A stretch of 64,000 nt of DNA from Hydra vulgaris (GCF_038396675.1 NC_088921.1:35884501-35948500); one strand, 5' to 3'; counted from the stretch's first letter, positions 24,538 to 37,576 are shown. The notes: a model not told the origin generated them from the letters alone. Translations and numbers: made by a program.

Positions 24538-25443
24538 TCAGCAGGAACACCTGTACTACTTTTTAAGTCTGTAAGAATCTAAAGATATTTTGATACTTTT
24601 TATTTCTATTAGAAACCGAATACACCAAGCTACTTTAGGCTCCTTATCCTATTTTTTTTTTCACTTTTGGTTTCTTTGTGAGACATTATTAATGAAAATC
24701 GAATGCCTATGCAAGTTTCGTCAACTATTCAACACAAAATTAAACAAGCCAGATGAATTTCGTTTTTCATTCAATTCAAACTCAAAAAAGTTAATCATTT
24801 TTAAAATCTGATTTTTTTTGCCTCGGCTGATCCTTTTACACTGTGTTCAGGTGGCAATCCAGTTACGACTAAAGATGATCAAGTGAAAATGTGCGTCCGA
24901 TTGATACCACAACAAGTACCATCTTTAGCCTACTTATCATATCCATTTACTTTACAAACTTTTTACAATTATATTACAATTTTTCTACAAATTCGTTATA
25001 TGTATTTAATTTAAAAATGGAAATTTTTGAAAAGAATTTAAAGTTGTATACATTTTCAATACAAAAAAATGAGGTGAAAATTGTCTTGATAAACAAAATT
25101 AATTTATTAATAACAAATTATCTTTTTGAATAATCAAATTTTTATTTAGATGAGTGAATTGTGCAAATGTGCGTGTAGTCTGTATTTGATAACACAGACT
25201 ATTCGCTCGCATTAATTTTTTCTATACAAAATACACGTTAATATAAAACGTGCAAACAGATTATATCCCTATACACAGGCTTTATCCGTATGTAGTTTAA
25301 TCGTACGCTAATTTTTTTTTAATGATTTTGATGTTTTAAATATTAATCTCGAATTACTTTTGACTTTAGTTGTCAAATTTAAATAATGAGTTTTAGCATT
25401 TTCAATTTTTTTAAAAATAAATGATTTTTTTATATTTTTGTGT

Positions 25444-25473
25444 GAATAGACTATAATTAGATATAGTCTATTC
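25444..25473. repeat. 12-bp inverted repeat, 6-bp loop
   Basis: GAATAGACTATA pairs with TATAGTCTATTC, in the centre of a GTGCRAATAGAC-rich block. Confidence 0.7.
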
Positions 25474-26149
25474 GCGAAAAACGTGCAAATAGACAAAATA
25501 TTTTATGCACGGAACGTGCGAATAGACACTCCGTATAAATATTTGATTAGTTGATTTACAAAGTCGAGTTGAAGCATTTTTGAAGCTTGCTTGCAAATTA
25601 AGCAACATAGATCTTTATATTAACTTGCACAATTTGTAGTCCTTGAAATTGAGCAACATAGATCTTTGTATTGCACAACTAGTTGCACAATTCCTTGAAA
25701 ATAAAAAATTCAGATAAATTTAAAAAAATGAAAGCTTAAAAAAATAGTTTTTATAAATTATAAAACCTTTTTAAAACTAAATTTTTTTAATCGTTCGATT
25801 TAGTAAATGAATAAAAAATAAAAATTTATTCTAAAACAATCTAGCATACATGTGAATATTTATTTATACTATATTAGTTTTATCAAATACATTTGTTCAG
25901 GTATTGGAAATACAGCGGTTATCGACAGTTAAAAGTTCATATTAAAAATCTTTACTTTTTAACGTCCGTATTTAACATCAGAAAATCTAAAACTATTGTA
26001 TTTTATTTATGAATATTTATGAAAACTTTTTTGTTTTTTTATTATAATTATTATAGTTGAGTTGAACATAATATTTTTAACAATCTTGTTTTATTTTTAA
26101 CTTGTAAAGTCTACATGGGGACTCTATGAAAATATTGTGTTGATTTTTT

Positions 26150-26305
26150 TTCCTAAACTCTTCCTAACGTTCTTACCAAACAGCACCACGGAGGAGCATT
26201 TAACAAGGAAGTTCACGCCTACTTCCTTATCAATGCCGTTTATAGAGCTTGCGTCTAACCACGAACATCTTGGTTCTCAACCAGAACTTTAGGCACTGCG
26301 CTCAA
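26150..26305 (-). mobile_element. tRNA-derived SINE (degenerate, reverse)
   Basis: On the minus strand it shows GCGCAGTGCCTAAAGTTCTG (A-box region), GGCATTGATAAGGAAG, GGCGTGAACTTCCTTGTTAA and CTCCTCCGTGGTGC, the same order as the full SINE at 39.7 kb. The B box is largely lost. Confidence 0.65.
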
Positions 26306-27230
26306 GTATATAATTATTGGTATGCATAATTTGAAACCCTATACAGATTCAGAATAGGCAGAGATATGCGCAATCTGATTCACTGATTTTTAAAGAGAGG
26401 CTTTGGCGCGTATTTTAAATCAAAACAAATGTCAAAAAACGTATTGAATAGTAAATTTGAAATTGAGTAATTGAGTAATTAAAAAACAAAATAGTAATAA
26501 CAAAAAAAAGGTATGATTTTTCTATCCAATTTTGTACAATATAGTACTAATACTTCGGATGTTTTGAGTTAGAAAGTTTTTGCAAAACTTCGCAACTCAA
26601 AACATCCGTGATTTTTATAATATTTTGTTAAAAAAGGATTTATAACTCTAAGATATAAAAAAGACAACCATTGTAAAAAATTATAAAACAGATGGTAAAA
26701 CTTGACTATGCTGTGGTTCTCATACGATAGGTTATTCAAAACAGTTTTAAAATTTACCAAGTAATATCAATAGACTATTATTAGCTTGGTATAATTTTTT
26801 TCAAATTAAGTTCCCATTAATCCTATCATTTAGCGAAAAAAGTATTTTGAAAAATTACCTAATTTCTTTTCAGAACTTTACACTTATTACTCCCATATAT
26901 AAATTATATACATCACTAAAACAAATATATATATATATAATTCATATTAATATATATACATCACTAAAAGTTTGAGAATGTTGCTTATTGGTTGTTATAG
27001 CTAGCCCAGATAATTGGCAACTCTCTCAAATTAAAAGCAATTGTTAGCAAGAGCTTATTTAAATTGCCTTTGGTAATGTATAGCAATAATATTTCATTTT
27101 ATTTAGATTGCCATTGGTAATGTACAGTAATAAAAGATTACAAAGCATTGTAGCATAATAAGCTATAACAAAAAATCAATAACCTGATGTCAACAAGTGT
27201 GTTTTGATATAGTAAACTCGCAGGCAACCA
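26306..27230. other. AT-rich, no gene recognised
   Basis: Contains a 15-bp perfect inverted repeat (CGGATGTTTTGAGTT, arms 26556-26570 and 26594-26608) and a partially repeated TTGCC(A/T)TTGGTAATGTA motif at about 27062 and 27108. Confidence 0.5.
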
Positions 27231-28470
27231 AAAAAGTTTGTGTGGTTTATCCTAATTGCCTATTTCTAAGAAATGTATTAAGAAAACTGGTTGTGGTAGG
27301 GGATGATTTTGCATATAAATTAAAGCTTGTTTTAAGGAGAATCAATCAGTGTGTTTCATAAGTTTTATTAGTGCGTTTTAAAATTAAAAGTCTTAAGTAG
27401 AGTATGGCTGTATCAGATGCGATAATTCGCGCCTGTTTACTTTATGAGTTCAAACTTGGAACCAAAGCTGCAGAAGCTTGTCGTAAGATATGCGCTGCTT
27501 TTGGGGAAGGTACCGTAGCAGAACGGACGGGTCAAAAGTGGTTTAAAAAATTTTCTTCTGGAAATGAAAACCAACGAGGATATCAAGCTGGTAATCGAGT
27601 AGGACTCCAGTCAAACATGCCAGGACCTTAACATTTAATGTAAAAATCAGGAAAACGTTGTCAGGCCTTAAGATTTAATGTAAAAATGTGGAAAACGTTG
27701 GAAGTTGAGCAAATGGGTACCTTATGAGTTGAGTGAAACAAACAAGCTACAGCGCTTAATCATTTGTTCTTCATTGCTTTCCCGCCATAATTTAGTGCCA
27801 TTTTTTGACCGGATGTTGACGTGCGACGAAAAATGGATTATGTACTGCAACAAAAAACGAACATATCATTGGCTAGCCAGTAGCGATCCAGTACCGATGA
27901 CTCCTAAACCAAGCATTCACCAACACAAGGTTTTACTGTGTGTATGGAGGACTACAGCAGGTATCGTTCACTATGAGTTGCTACCAAGTGGACAAACCAT
28001 TACTGCTGAGATATACTCAGCCCGATTGGACAGAGTTTTGGTTGCTCTTCACCAAAAACAAGCAGCTTTGGCAAACAGAAAAGGTGTTGTATTCCACCAG
28101 GACAACGCCAGACCGCACACCGCAAAAATCACACGGGAAACTCTAGCACGTTTACAATGGGAGATTCTACCTCACCCTTCGTATTCACCAGACCTTGCGC
28201 TAAGCGACTATCACCTGTTTTTGGCCCTGGATAATCATATGAGGAATCGACAGTTTCGAAATAGAGAAGATCTCGAAAATGAGTTTATTCAATTTTTTAG
28301 CTACCAAACTCAAGACTTTTATAAAAATGGAATATACCAGTTTGTTTTACGATGGGAGAAAGTTATTCTTGCTGAAGGAGACTATTTTTCAGAATAAACT
28401 TTATTAAAACTGTTTTTATGTGTATTTATTAACGGATCTGCAAAACCGCACGAACTTTTTTGGTTGCCTG
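27231..28470 (+). mobile_element. mariner element with inverted ends
   Basis: Ends read CAGGCAACCAAAAAAGTTYG on both strands, extending to about 28 bp with a few mismatches. A clean TA duplication is not visible: TA appears just beyond the right end (28472-28473) but the left flank reads CTCG. The element carries the disrupted transposase listed separately. Confidence 0.85.
27404..28397 (+). pseudogene. mariner transposase (D,D34D) with deleted linker
   Basis: The first part (27404-27631) is the N-terminal helix-turn-helix (AACRKICAAFGEGTVAERTG then QKWFKKFSSGN). The second part (27705-28397) begins SKWVPYELSET and holds the catalytic domain: TCDEKWIMY (first Asp), HQDNARPHTA (second) and YSPDLALSDYHLF (third, about 34 residues on), ending LAEGDYFSE. 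The triad is intact and the catalytic half is open. The roughly 50 residues normally joining them, with the second helix-turn-helix, are missing and replaced by a short tandem duplication (AATGTAAAAATSWGGAAAAC twice, 27636-27699) with stops. Family length is about 345 residues; here about 306 in two frames. It probably cannot bind its ends, although the catalytic half could still be made. Confidence 0.88.
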
Positions 28471-29926
28471 ATAATTAACCAAAAGGAATAACTTTTAACT
28501 TACCACACCATGAAAAACTAAGTGTAAAAAGGTAGAAACAAGAAAAATTGCAAACATAAAAGTTCATGTGGTATAGCTTACATGTTTTATGCTTACATTA
28601 AACATGTAAGCTAGTTTGGAGAGCATCTGTAAAAAATTTTTCCAAAAACTTAAATGTTTAACTCTTTATAATTAACAAGTTGGTATAAAGATGCAGTAAC
28701 GAGCTTAGAACAACCTCTGCCTCAGCTTAAAATTTATACTTTGCATACTTAAAGTACTTTACCAGCAGTCTGGCGCAACTGCATATAAACTTTGTATCAA
28801 TTGCATATAAACTTTGTATGAAGCATGCTTCATAGAACATGGACATTACATTTGACAAGGAATACATTTAAAAATCTTTTAAAATTGTACCCATGCAAAT
28901 TCAAGTTAAATATTTCAAGAGTTTATATATTGAAAATACATTTTATAATAACAAAAATACTTATAGCATGACAACTGATTTTGTTCTTTTTTTTTTCATT
29001 AACCTTTTTTCATTGAAACGTTTAATTTTAACCACTTAGTTGGGTTTTTTTCAATTATTACAATTTAAAAAATGCCACAATCGTTTGCATTTATTATTTT
29101 CCACTTTTATTTGATTAACTTATTTGAATTCAATACTTTTTCTTGGTTTTAATGTTAGTGTTTATATGTAACTGTACAAAAAATTAATGTTCAGTAGACA
29201 AGCATTTAAATTTCACTTCTTTTGTTAAATTTTCAAATAAATTGTTAATATCTAATCGTCATCTTTTATATTTAAGTTACTATAACCTGCAAACTTTTTC
29301 TAAATTTTTAAAAGTGTTTAACGGTTTAAGACGATGTTTTATTAGAGTTATATAATAAAAAATACATCAGTCTCCTCAAAACTATGGTTGAAGCAAAACA
29401 TGAAAACAAAATCTCCTCAGAACATTTAAGCTAGTTTTGCAATCAGTACAAATTTTCTTTTTTCAAAATGTTCAACCCTTATAATTAACAGATAAATCAA
29501 TTTATAAATAAAGTGCTTCACCAGTAATCTGGTAAAACTGCAAATAAACTTTGTATGCAAAAGTACTTCACCATTAGTCTTGTACAACTGTATACAAACT
29601 TTGAGTATTTGAGTATGCTTCAAGGCCAAGGACATATTCTACGAGAAACACATTTGTAGATCTTTTTAAATTTACTTCAAAATATACATTTTTTTTCCAT
29701 TTCTTTAAATTAACAACAGATAAAATCTTCATCACCAAAATAAACTTTATTGAAGTTTTGAGATTTTTACGAGTGAAAGTTCTCTTGTACAAGTAGATTT
29801 TGATACCTTTTAAATACTCTGAAGAGTACTAAGATAAAAAGAATTTCCTATGTTGATAGTAACGCAAGATTTGTATTGGTAAACTTAGTTTATCATTACT
29901 TTGAAATTTATTTCGAAAATCTGATT
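28471..29926. repeat. AT-rich region with a dispersed 40-bp module
   Basis: No gene recognised. A module resembling AGTACTTCACCAGTAGTCTG followed by GTACAACTGCATAAACTTTG occurs near 28748-28820 (with its second half duplicated), 29512-29560 and 29565-29605, followed in two places by a CATGCTTCA..GGACAT segment. This indicates a diverged direct duplication about 0.8 kb apart. Minus-strand open stretches here are side effects of the module. Confidence 0.5.
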
Positions 29927-32544
29927 CACACCCTAAAATTTGGGGTCATAATTCCAACAAAAAATTCCATAAAAATCCTTTTGACTGATGATTCTTGATA
30001 TGTTTAGATGCAAAAATATGGTAAAATTAAAATCGTGAATTAAAATCCAAAGAAGATATTAGAGTTTGATGGTTATAACTAATTTTGCGGTCCCGTGGGG
30101 ACCATTATTTTTTAATTTTTCTATAAAACATCATATCTTTTATCTTTAAATGATTGTAAAAAGAAAGTTAAATATATAGAATATGTTTTAAAGATTAAAA
30201 TTTACTCTCAATTTATTGAGCTCATCTCTTGGCTCAACACATCTCTAGCGCTTACTCCTCCATAAACCATAAACAAAAATCGGAAACTATAAAACGGAAA
30301 ACGAAGTTTCAAAAATGCCCATGTTTGCAAAAGATCACAATGAGTTCAGGAAATCTGTCTGCTTTATTTGTATTAAAAAAGCTGACCATGAAGTAACAGA
30401 GTCCTACAGAAAAAAATTTTGAACGCTTTTTCAAAAAATATCAACTTTAGCAATGACGGAGTTCCAATAGAAATTTGAAAAGCTTGTTATTTCAAGATAA
30501 ATCAATCAGGTGACAAGGAATCAGTGCAAAATCTGCCAAAACTTTTCAATTTTTAAATCCATTCAATTTTGACCTGACAAACAAGATTTGTAACTGCTTA
30601 GTTTACCAAATTACAAAAACAAAAAAAAAGCACCCATTGAGAAGCACCCACAAAGAGAAGCACCCATTGCAAAAGCAAAAACAAGAAGAAGCAAGCGCAA
30701 ACAAAAGAGAAACGTTGTACAAGTTGCCTTTCAGTAGTTGCCCGCGGTCAACCTAATCATTCTATGCCAAGAACTCGTTATCAAAACCTCACATTAGAAA
30801 TAGCAGTTCTTTATGGAGTTAAACAGATAGCGTCATCAGTGATTTCCTCTATAGATTCATCATCAAGAGGAACCATTCGTATTAGTCAACTTCATGGCCC
30901 AAGATTGGCGGTGAGAAAAGGTAAAACACAAAAACAATTTTTTAGAATAATTGTAAAATCCCATTAGTTAATGGTATATAATTTTTAGGTTCCTCGTCAG
31001 CATCTCAGCAACTCTTTCAAACACATTTAAGTACTCAAGAAATGGTTGCCATTCAACAAAATACAGGACTTTCAAACACAGGCATGAGGAAACTAGAATC
31101 TGCTCTCAATCAAATTAGCCCTACTCAACTGGTTAAGACAAATTTTCAACAAAAGCTTGAAGACTGTGGGAAATTTTTACAAGAAAATTTTACAGTGAGC
31201 ACCATCAAATTGTCTGAAACTGACAAGTGTCATGTTGTTCATTGTCATGACTTACATAAACTAAAAGAAGTCGTTGGTACCTCAAAATGCCTTGATCAAG
31301 AATCCATCCTTAAGCATAAAATAGATGGCGGTAGCTCATTTTTAAAAGTGAGTGTGACCTTGCTTGACACAAAGATAGATGAATCTGAGCCTCACAGTCC
31401 TATTCAAAAGTCTGTTAAGTTGTGTTCTCAAGAAGGCCTCAAAAGCACTGGTGTTAAAAAGCAATTGATTTTGGCTTTTACACAAAATACTCCAGAAACA
31501 TATGAAAATGTTAAAAAGTTTTTGATCTCATCTAAGTAGAAAAGCTTGCTCACTAAGCCCCTTGATTGTTTCATGTGATCTCAAACTGGAAAGTATCTAT
31601 GTGGAATTCAATCAAATACCAGAAAGCACCCATGTTGTTGATGTGAATTTGAGTCTACAAAACTCTATGATTGGGTGAGATTAGAACCTTTGGAAAAATT
31701 AGAAAATATTTTCAGGACTTCCTCAATAGCGGAGGAAACACAGAGTGCTAAATCATTCCAAAGTGCTGTTCATCTTACACTCTCTCCTTTTGAAGACCAA
31801 ACAAGTGTTTAGGAAGTGATTCTACCAATGGAATTGCATTTGCTTATTGAGGTTGTCAATTATGTTGTAAAAATCTTGCTCAGATGTGGCCAAAGACAGT
31901 TGATTGGCTTGCTTCACTTCATATTCCTCTTTCAGACTCATTTAGCTAAGTCTGAGAATGCAAAACAAGCATTGGATTTTTGCAACTGTTTAGAATTGTT
32001 TCAGGATGTTGTTTTTGGTTGCTTTGGCTGTGTCTTGGATCTGAAATATGAGTTAAAAATCAAAAAAATTTAAGACAAGTTACCTGAAATTGCAGTTACA
32101 CCAAAAGCTTATGCAATCTTTTTCCAGTCCACAGTTCATCAAAAAGAACCATATGGCACTTGGGCTCTTCGATGAACAGGCAATTTAGGCAATGCACTCT
32201 TACTTCAAAACCCATTGGAAGAGATATTAGTGGGATAGCTCTCACCCAGATTACCCAAAACAACTTTTGAACTGTATTTTGGATTACATTAGCAAAAAAG
32301 TTCAAAGATATTGTCACAGAATGTTTGTAAATCAATATGAATATAAAAAATTCTTTTGAATTGGCTCATATTAAGTTTAGAATATTAAAATTTTATTGTA
32401 TGTTTAAAGAATAATATTTTTGAATCTGTTCTTATTTTGTTTGAAATACTTATTTAAAAAAATATAAAACATGTACTTTCTATGGTTCAAAAGGTTTTGA
32501 TGAAAAGTGTTTTTGGTATTATGACCCAAAATTTACAAGGTGTG
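29927..32544 (+). mobile_element. Family X element A
   Basis: The left end begins CACACCCTAAAATTTGGGGT and the right end, read in reverse, CACACCTTGTAAATTTTGGG, both continuing GGTCATAAT.CCA. The inverted match covers about 35 bp with mismatches and indels. The flanks are GATT (left) and GGTT (right), an imperfect possible 4-bp duplication. An internal palindrome GGTCCCGTGGGGACC lies at about 30093-30107. The element contains the family X gene in the same orientation. Confidence 0.65.
30315..32337 (+). pseudogene. Family X Cys-rich transposon protein, copy A
   Basis: From ATG 30315 (MPMFAKDHNEFRKSVCFICI) the protein can be followed through shifts and stops: FNFESIQFDLTNKI (shifted), CNCLVCQITKTKKKHPL, KREKRCTSCLSVVA, a Leu/Ser-rich part, the open stretch 31042-31539 (MVAIQQNTGLSNTGMRKLES ... 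IDGGSSFLKVSVTLLD), then ISCDLKLES, SNTRKHPCC.CEFE, ILPMELHLLIEVVNYVVKIL (31815-31875), FCNCLELFQDVVFGCFG, AVTPKAYAIFFQ, LGLFDEQAI.AMHSYFKTHW and HPDYPKQLLNCILDYI near 32300. Three or four CxxC pairs suggest zinc binding. I remember this as a widespread unnamed cnidarian and fish repeat family; its catalytic role is not established. GTTCCTCGTC after TTTTTAG at about 30988 may mark an intron end. At least four lesions make this copy dead. Confidence 0.65.
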
Positions 32545-33616
32545 GGTTGTTTTGATATTTATTATATTTTTCAACCAAAGTGCACTTGCCTCTCTTTCAA
32601 AATCAGCGAATGAGATTGTTCATATTTTCGCCTATTCTGAGCCTGTTTAGGGTTTCAAAATATGCCATCGGTATCATCTTTAAGTTCTTGTCTGATTTTT
32701 ATAAATCCACTTTTCTTTTTTTTTTTAAAGCAAACGTCTCTTTTTAATTATATTTTTTAATTAAATGAACAGCGAATATATATACTAAAAATAAAAAAAC
32801 TAACTTGGATTTACTTTTAAAAATTTAATTGTTGGTTGGTTACGATATAATTATTGATTTTAACAGTTAACAGGCTTTTATTACAAGTATGAACGGTTTA
32901 AATAAGCTTTTATACACGATTGTTTAATAGAAGTTTGTTTTTTATACACTTTTGCTTATCAGAATCTTGTTTTTACGAAACTAGTACTAGAAGCTCCAAA
33001 GTCTTCAGAAACTTTTAGTTACTTTTCAATAAGAAACTTAATTTATTAAGAGTATTACGAAGTTTTTACTTTAAAAACCGCATAATTCAATGTTAAAAAG
33101 AATTTTCTTTAACTTAGAAGGTCAGTTTAAATGAGTACTTAATTTTAAAGCGCAACCTAATGAAATTCCATTAAATATATATTAAAAATATATCTGGTAT
33201 TGTGGTTATAATAAAAATGTATCTCTTATTGTTATTATTATTACTATATTGTGGTGAATTCTCTTTTTTATTATTGGTACTTGTGGTATATTCTCACTTC
33301 TTATTATAATGTGGTATAATAAAAATATATCTCTTGCAATGTCTGTTATCAAATTTATAAACTTATTGATGCTTTATATGACTTATTAATAGTGAGAAAA
33401 AGTGTTTCTTTTAAAAACCAGAATAAGTAGTAAACAGCTTGTGGGTATCAAATAAATGTACAGAAATTTCCTCACAGGTGAATATTTGAAAGGCTTTTAG
33501 TAGCATAACTATCTAATAAAAATATATAATATAAAATTTTATTTAAAAAATGAAACTATTGCTCATATTTAACAATGTAATTCCCAGATTTAACCTAACT
33601 TTTTAATTTTAGTTAT
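32545..33616. other. AT-rich, no gene recognised
   Basis: Short imperfect direct repeats (TATTGTGGT / TGTGGTATAATAAAAATATA) near 33195-33325; nothing else supported. Confidence 0.45.
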
Positions 33617-33757
33617 GAAAGTGCTCCAAGAAGATCTATCGGTCTTATCACAGACCACCGCGGAGGAACATTTAACCAAGGAGTTCGTGTCTTCTTCCAA
33701 TCAATGTCGCTTATCGGGCTAGACCCGGCATCAAACCACAAGCCTTTAGGGTCTGAA
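33617..33757 (-). mobile_element. tRNA-derived SINE (reverse, 5'-truncated)
   Basis: The minus strand reads GGTTTGATGCCGGGTCTAGC (B-box part), AAGCGACATTGATTGGAAG, ACTCCTTGGTTAAATG, CCTCCGCGGTGGTCTGTGAT and AAGACC, in the same order as the 39.7-kb copy. Confidence 0.75.
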
Positions 33758-33923
33758 ATATAATGAGGCTTTTATTCCACCTTTGTGTTTTATTTTACTG
33801 GAAATGAAATTCCTAAACATCGAAAAAAAGCGTACGTTTGAGTTACAAACGAAAATTAACAACCCAATTATAGACACGTTTCGAAAATTTAAAAAAAAAA
33901 AAAACTTTATAAATTTTGTATAC

Positions 33924-33926
<3 letters not shown>

Positions 33927-34005
<79 letters not shown>
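33927..34005. repeat. (TA)n microsatellite
   Basis: About 38 TA units. Confidence 0.97.
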
Positions 34006-34008
<3 letters not shown>

Positions 34009-34057
34009 CGGTTGCCATAGCACTTTTAAATATTTGGTATTGATGCTCAACTTGGAT

Positions 34058-34145
34058 CAAAACTAACAGTTTTAACAAATTAAACAGCAAAACTAACAGT
34101 TTTAACAGATAAAACAACAAAACTATTAGTTTTAGCAAATATAAC
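34058..34145 (+). repeat. Three tandem ~33-bp units
   Basis: CAAAACTAACAGTTTTAACA with an AAATTAAACAG tail is repeated three times with small changes. Confidence 0.8.
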
Positions 34146-34220
34146 AATTAGCAAAACATAAAATTAAGAAAAAAATAACAAAAAAACACCATGGAAACAC
34201 CATGTTGTGGAAACACCATG

Positions 34221-34232
34221 TTGTGTGTGTGT

Positions 34233-34319
<87 letters not shown>

Positions 34320-34322
34320 TGT
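34221..34322. repeat. (GT)n microsatellite
   Basis: About 50 GT units with two interruptions. A duplicated GGAAACACCATGTTGTG lies just before it. The Cys/Val and His/Thr reading frames here are artefacts. Confidence 0.97.
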
Positions 34323-35782
34323 GTATAGATATACCAAGTATAACAAAATTTATGTGAATCTATTAATACAAAATCTACTCTTGAAACAAAAGTATTACTT
34401 ATTGACACTCAAGAACGATATTCAAAACACTATATTGTGTCCACCTTTAAAATAAATTTTGGACAACCAGATGCGCTACTTTAATATAATAATTATATTG
34501 TTTGTCTTTTAAATGAAAATTCCACAAGTTTCTTTAAGCTCTGTCTTTTAATAGACTTTTTTATTTTTACTCATAAGTTGTGCAAAGGTAACTTATGAGT
34601 ACGCAAAGGTAAACATAAGGTAACTTGTGAGTACGCAACCTTAATATAAATTTCAAATTTTACATTGTATATTTCTGCAAATGTAACTTGTTATATTTTT
34701 TTATTTAATAAATTTAGTTAAAAGAAAGTATTAAAAAAAAAGTATTAAAAAGTAAATTACAAAACAAAAACCAAACATTGATACCCAACTCATGCTTATA
34801 TAACTTTCTTGATACAAGGAAATGATTCAAAATCGCTTTTCTCGCATATAGTTTATAAAATGAAGTTATCTTTGCTGCTTTCAAGATAGCATAACGCAGA
34901 CCATAATCACCATCTTGTGACATGCATATTATTTAAGAGACTTCTTTATTGCCTCCTTAATGTTAAATAAAAACAAAATATGGCAAGTTTTATATTAAGA
35001 GGTTAATATTAGTAGGTATGAAAAACAAAAAAAATAGTAAGATAAATAGTGTAGATAGTACAAACTGATTTCTCGCTACTGGTTTAATTAAATACTTCTT
35101 AAAACGATTCTGTGTCGTAAGAAATACACAGCTAAATAAACTATCAAATACACAGACCAAACAGCTGCTTTTCTTAAACTTTAAGTTTTTATTAGGTATA
35201 CATTATTTACCACGGAATTAAACTTTAATTTAGCTGTTGTAACTTATAATGTAGATAGTAGAATCGGTGCAAGTTGAACAAATTAAACACATGCCTAATC
35301 AATATAGAAAATTATTTTTGGTTTTCTGCAGAAGATAAAACTTTAAGTATAAACGTTGCAGGACCCAATTAATTCTAATCCTTTAAATTGTATTAATCAT
35401 CCTGAACAGCTAAACAGGACCATTTTTACATCAAACAGAAAAAAATCTTCTGAAAATACAACAAGGAAACAAAGACTCATTAAAGTCTCATTAAAGCCAT
35501 TAAAAACACTGAAACAATAAATCGTTTTGTATTTTAATTTTTTTAACTTTACACAAAAGACTATTACATCTATTGAAGGAGTATATTACAGACAACTGAC
35601 AACTACAATCATTAAAAAGTAACTGTCCATTGAGTTTGTCTATTGTCAATATATGATCGGTGAAAGAGAAAGCCATTTTCTGTTTATATGTTTGATCAGG
35701 TGGTGAAAGCAAGTAGGTACAAAATTATACTATTGTCTTTATTACACTCAGCTTGTAATGTATCGGTATTTTGGTAAAAAAG
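34323..35782. other. AT-rich, no gene recognised
   Basis: Minus-strand open stretches of about 70 codons at 34714-34923 and 35500-35712 show no recognisable domain. GTAACTT(A/G)TGAGTACGCAA is directly repeated at about 34588 and 34620. Confidence 0.45.
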
Positions 35783-35881
<99 letters not shown>

Positions 35882-35902
35882 TATATACATATATATATAT
35901 AA
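35783..35902. repeat. (TA)n microsatellite
   Basis: Long TA run with two TACATA interruptions near its right end. It directly abuts the truncated LINE reading frame. Confidence 0.95.
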
Positions 35903-36965
35903 CTGTAATTTTCTAAAATTACTTAAGAGCTATTTAAGCAATCGTAAACAGTATGTGCAAATTGATGTATCCTCTACAACAAATTTACTAGATATAACAT
36001 GTGGTGTCCCCCAAGGGTCTATACTAGGACCACTTCTTTATCTCATTTATATCAATGATCTTTATAATGCCTCAAATTTAAAAACAGTAATGTTTGCTGA
36101 TGACACAGACTTTTTTTGTCTAGCAATAATATCATAACACTAATTAATGACATGAACATAGAGCTAATTAAAATTTCAAAATGTTTCTAGTCTAATAAGT
36201 TATCAATTAACATAGAAAAACTAAATGGACTCTATTTCATCCAAAATCCAAAAAACATTATTTGCCAAATGATATGCCTCAAATATATGTAGATAATATT
36301 CAAATAAAACAATCAAAAGTTATACTTTTTTTGGAGTTTTTATTGATGAAAACCTTACGTGGAAAAATCATATTGAAACCTTGCGCAACAAAGTTTCAAA
36401 AAATATTGGAGTACTATATAAAGCGAGAAGTTTTGTAAATAGACACGCATTAATTCAACTTTATTACTCACTTATTCAATGCCATCTATATTATTCAAAT
36501 ATCGCATGGGGCAGTGCTAAAAAAAGTCAATTAGATCTTCTTTATCGGCAACAGAAGCATCTAGCACGACTAATAAATTTTAAAGATCGTTTTACTCATG
36601 CAAAACCACTTTTTTTCAAAATGAGTATTCTTAATATATACCAACTAAATGTTTTTAACACTCTTTGCTTTATATTTAAATGTAAGATAAACTTAGCTCC
36701 AATACCTTTTCAAAATTTTTATGCAATAAAGCCCAAAAACAAATATGATCTAAGAAATGACAATTTTATTTATCAACATTATTCGCATACAAAATTTGGA
36801 AGGTCTCATATATCTTATCGCGGAGCTTATTTGTGGAACCAAATAGTTTTAAAAATTTTGTTTTTCCCAAAGTTGGAATTTTTCTTCTTTCAAAAACAAA
36901 CTGAAAAAAGTTATTTTCTCAATAGAAAATATTTTCGAGTTCTTCTGATCTCGTTTCTCTTCTAA
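35903..36965 (+). pseudogene. LINE reverse transcriptase (CR1/jockey-type), 5'-truncated
   Basis: Open pieces in order: FLKLLKSYLSNRKQYVQI, CGVPQGSILGPLLYLIYIND (RT motif), VMFADDTDFF (catalytic FADD block, about 36090-36115), then after two stops and shifts FGVFIDENLTWKNHIETL and the long open C-terminus 36381-36965 (NIGVLYKARSFVNRHALIQL, CHLYYSNIAWGSAKKSQL, LYRQQKHLARLI). The protein would copy LINE RNA into DNA at the target site. Endonuclease and palm N-terminus are missing. The piece starts exactly where the TA microsatellite ends. 36966-37230 is T-rich, probably the 3' UTR, with TTTATTGTTT..GGTATTT repeats. Confidence 0.82.
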
Positions 36966-37319
36966 ATGTAATTTAAAGTATTTGTTTTTATTTTTTATTG
37001 TTTTTTTAATCGGTATTTTATTTGTATGACGGTTTTCATAAAAACGGTATTTACTAATTTCAAATATTTGATTTTATTTTTTTATTGTTTAGTTAAACGG
37101 TGTTTTATAATTGAGGTTATTTTATTTGTATGAAGGTTTTCTTAAACGGTATTTACTTTTTATTTTATATTTTTTTGAAATAATTGGTTTATAATTTTTG
37201 TATTGTTAAACTGTTCTCGGTGACAGGATCTTATGATCCTCTTCGAGTTTCCGTGTTCTTCATATATTATGTACCAACGACACTTTTACCAGAGAATATT
37301 GTTAAATGAACAAAAAAAA

Positions 37320-37576
<257 letters not shown>

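Larger units (their letters stand above)
23700..26140. other. AT-rich, no gene; several direct and inverted repeats
   Basis: A 40-bp segment with ATTGCTAATATAATATATAC is repeated directly at about 24141 and 24172. The region 25140-25530 repeats GTGCRAATAGAC in both orientations around a hairpin at 25444-25473 and may be a decayed MITE. Confidence 0.45.

Noticed and set aside
29426..29792. Minus-strand frames with TKFICSF / IQLYKTNGEVLL repeats
   Set aside because: They reflect the repeated 40-bp module, not a protein.
29927..32544. A confirmed target-site duplication for element A
   Set aside because: Flanks GATT and GGTT differ at one base and the exact end is uncertain, so no duplication is claimed.
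34148..34455. His/Thr and Cys/Val repeat proteins
   Set aside because: Artefacts of the GT microsatellite.
34714..34923. 69-codon minus-strand frame as a small gene
   Set aside because: No similarity I recognise and length is within chance for this composition.
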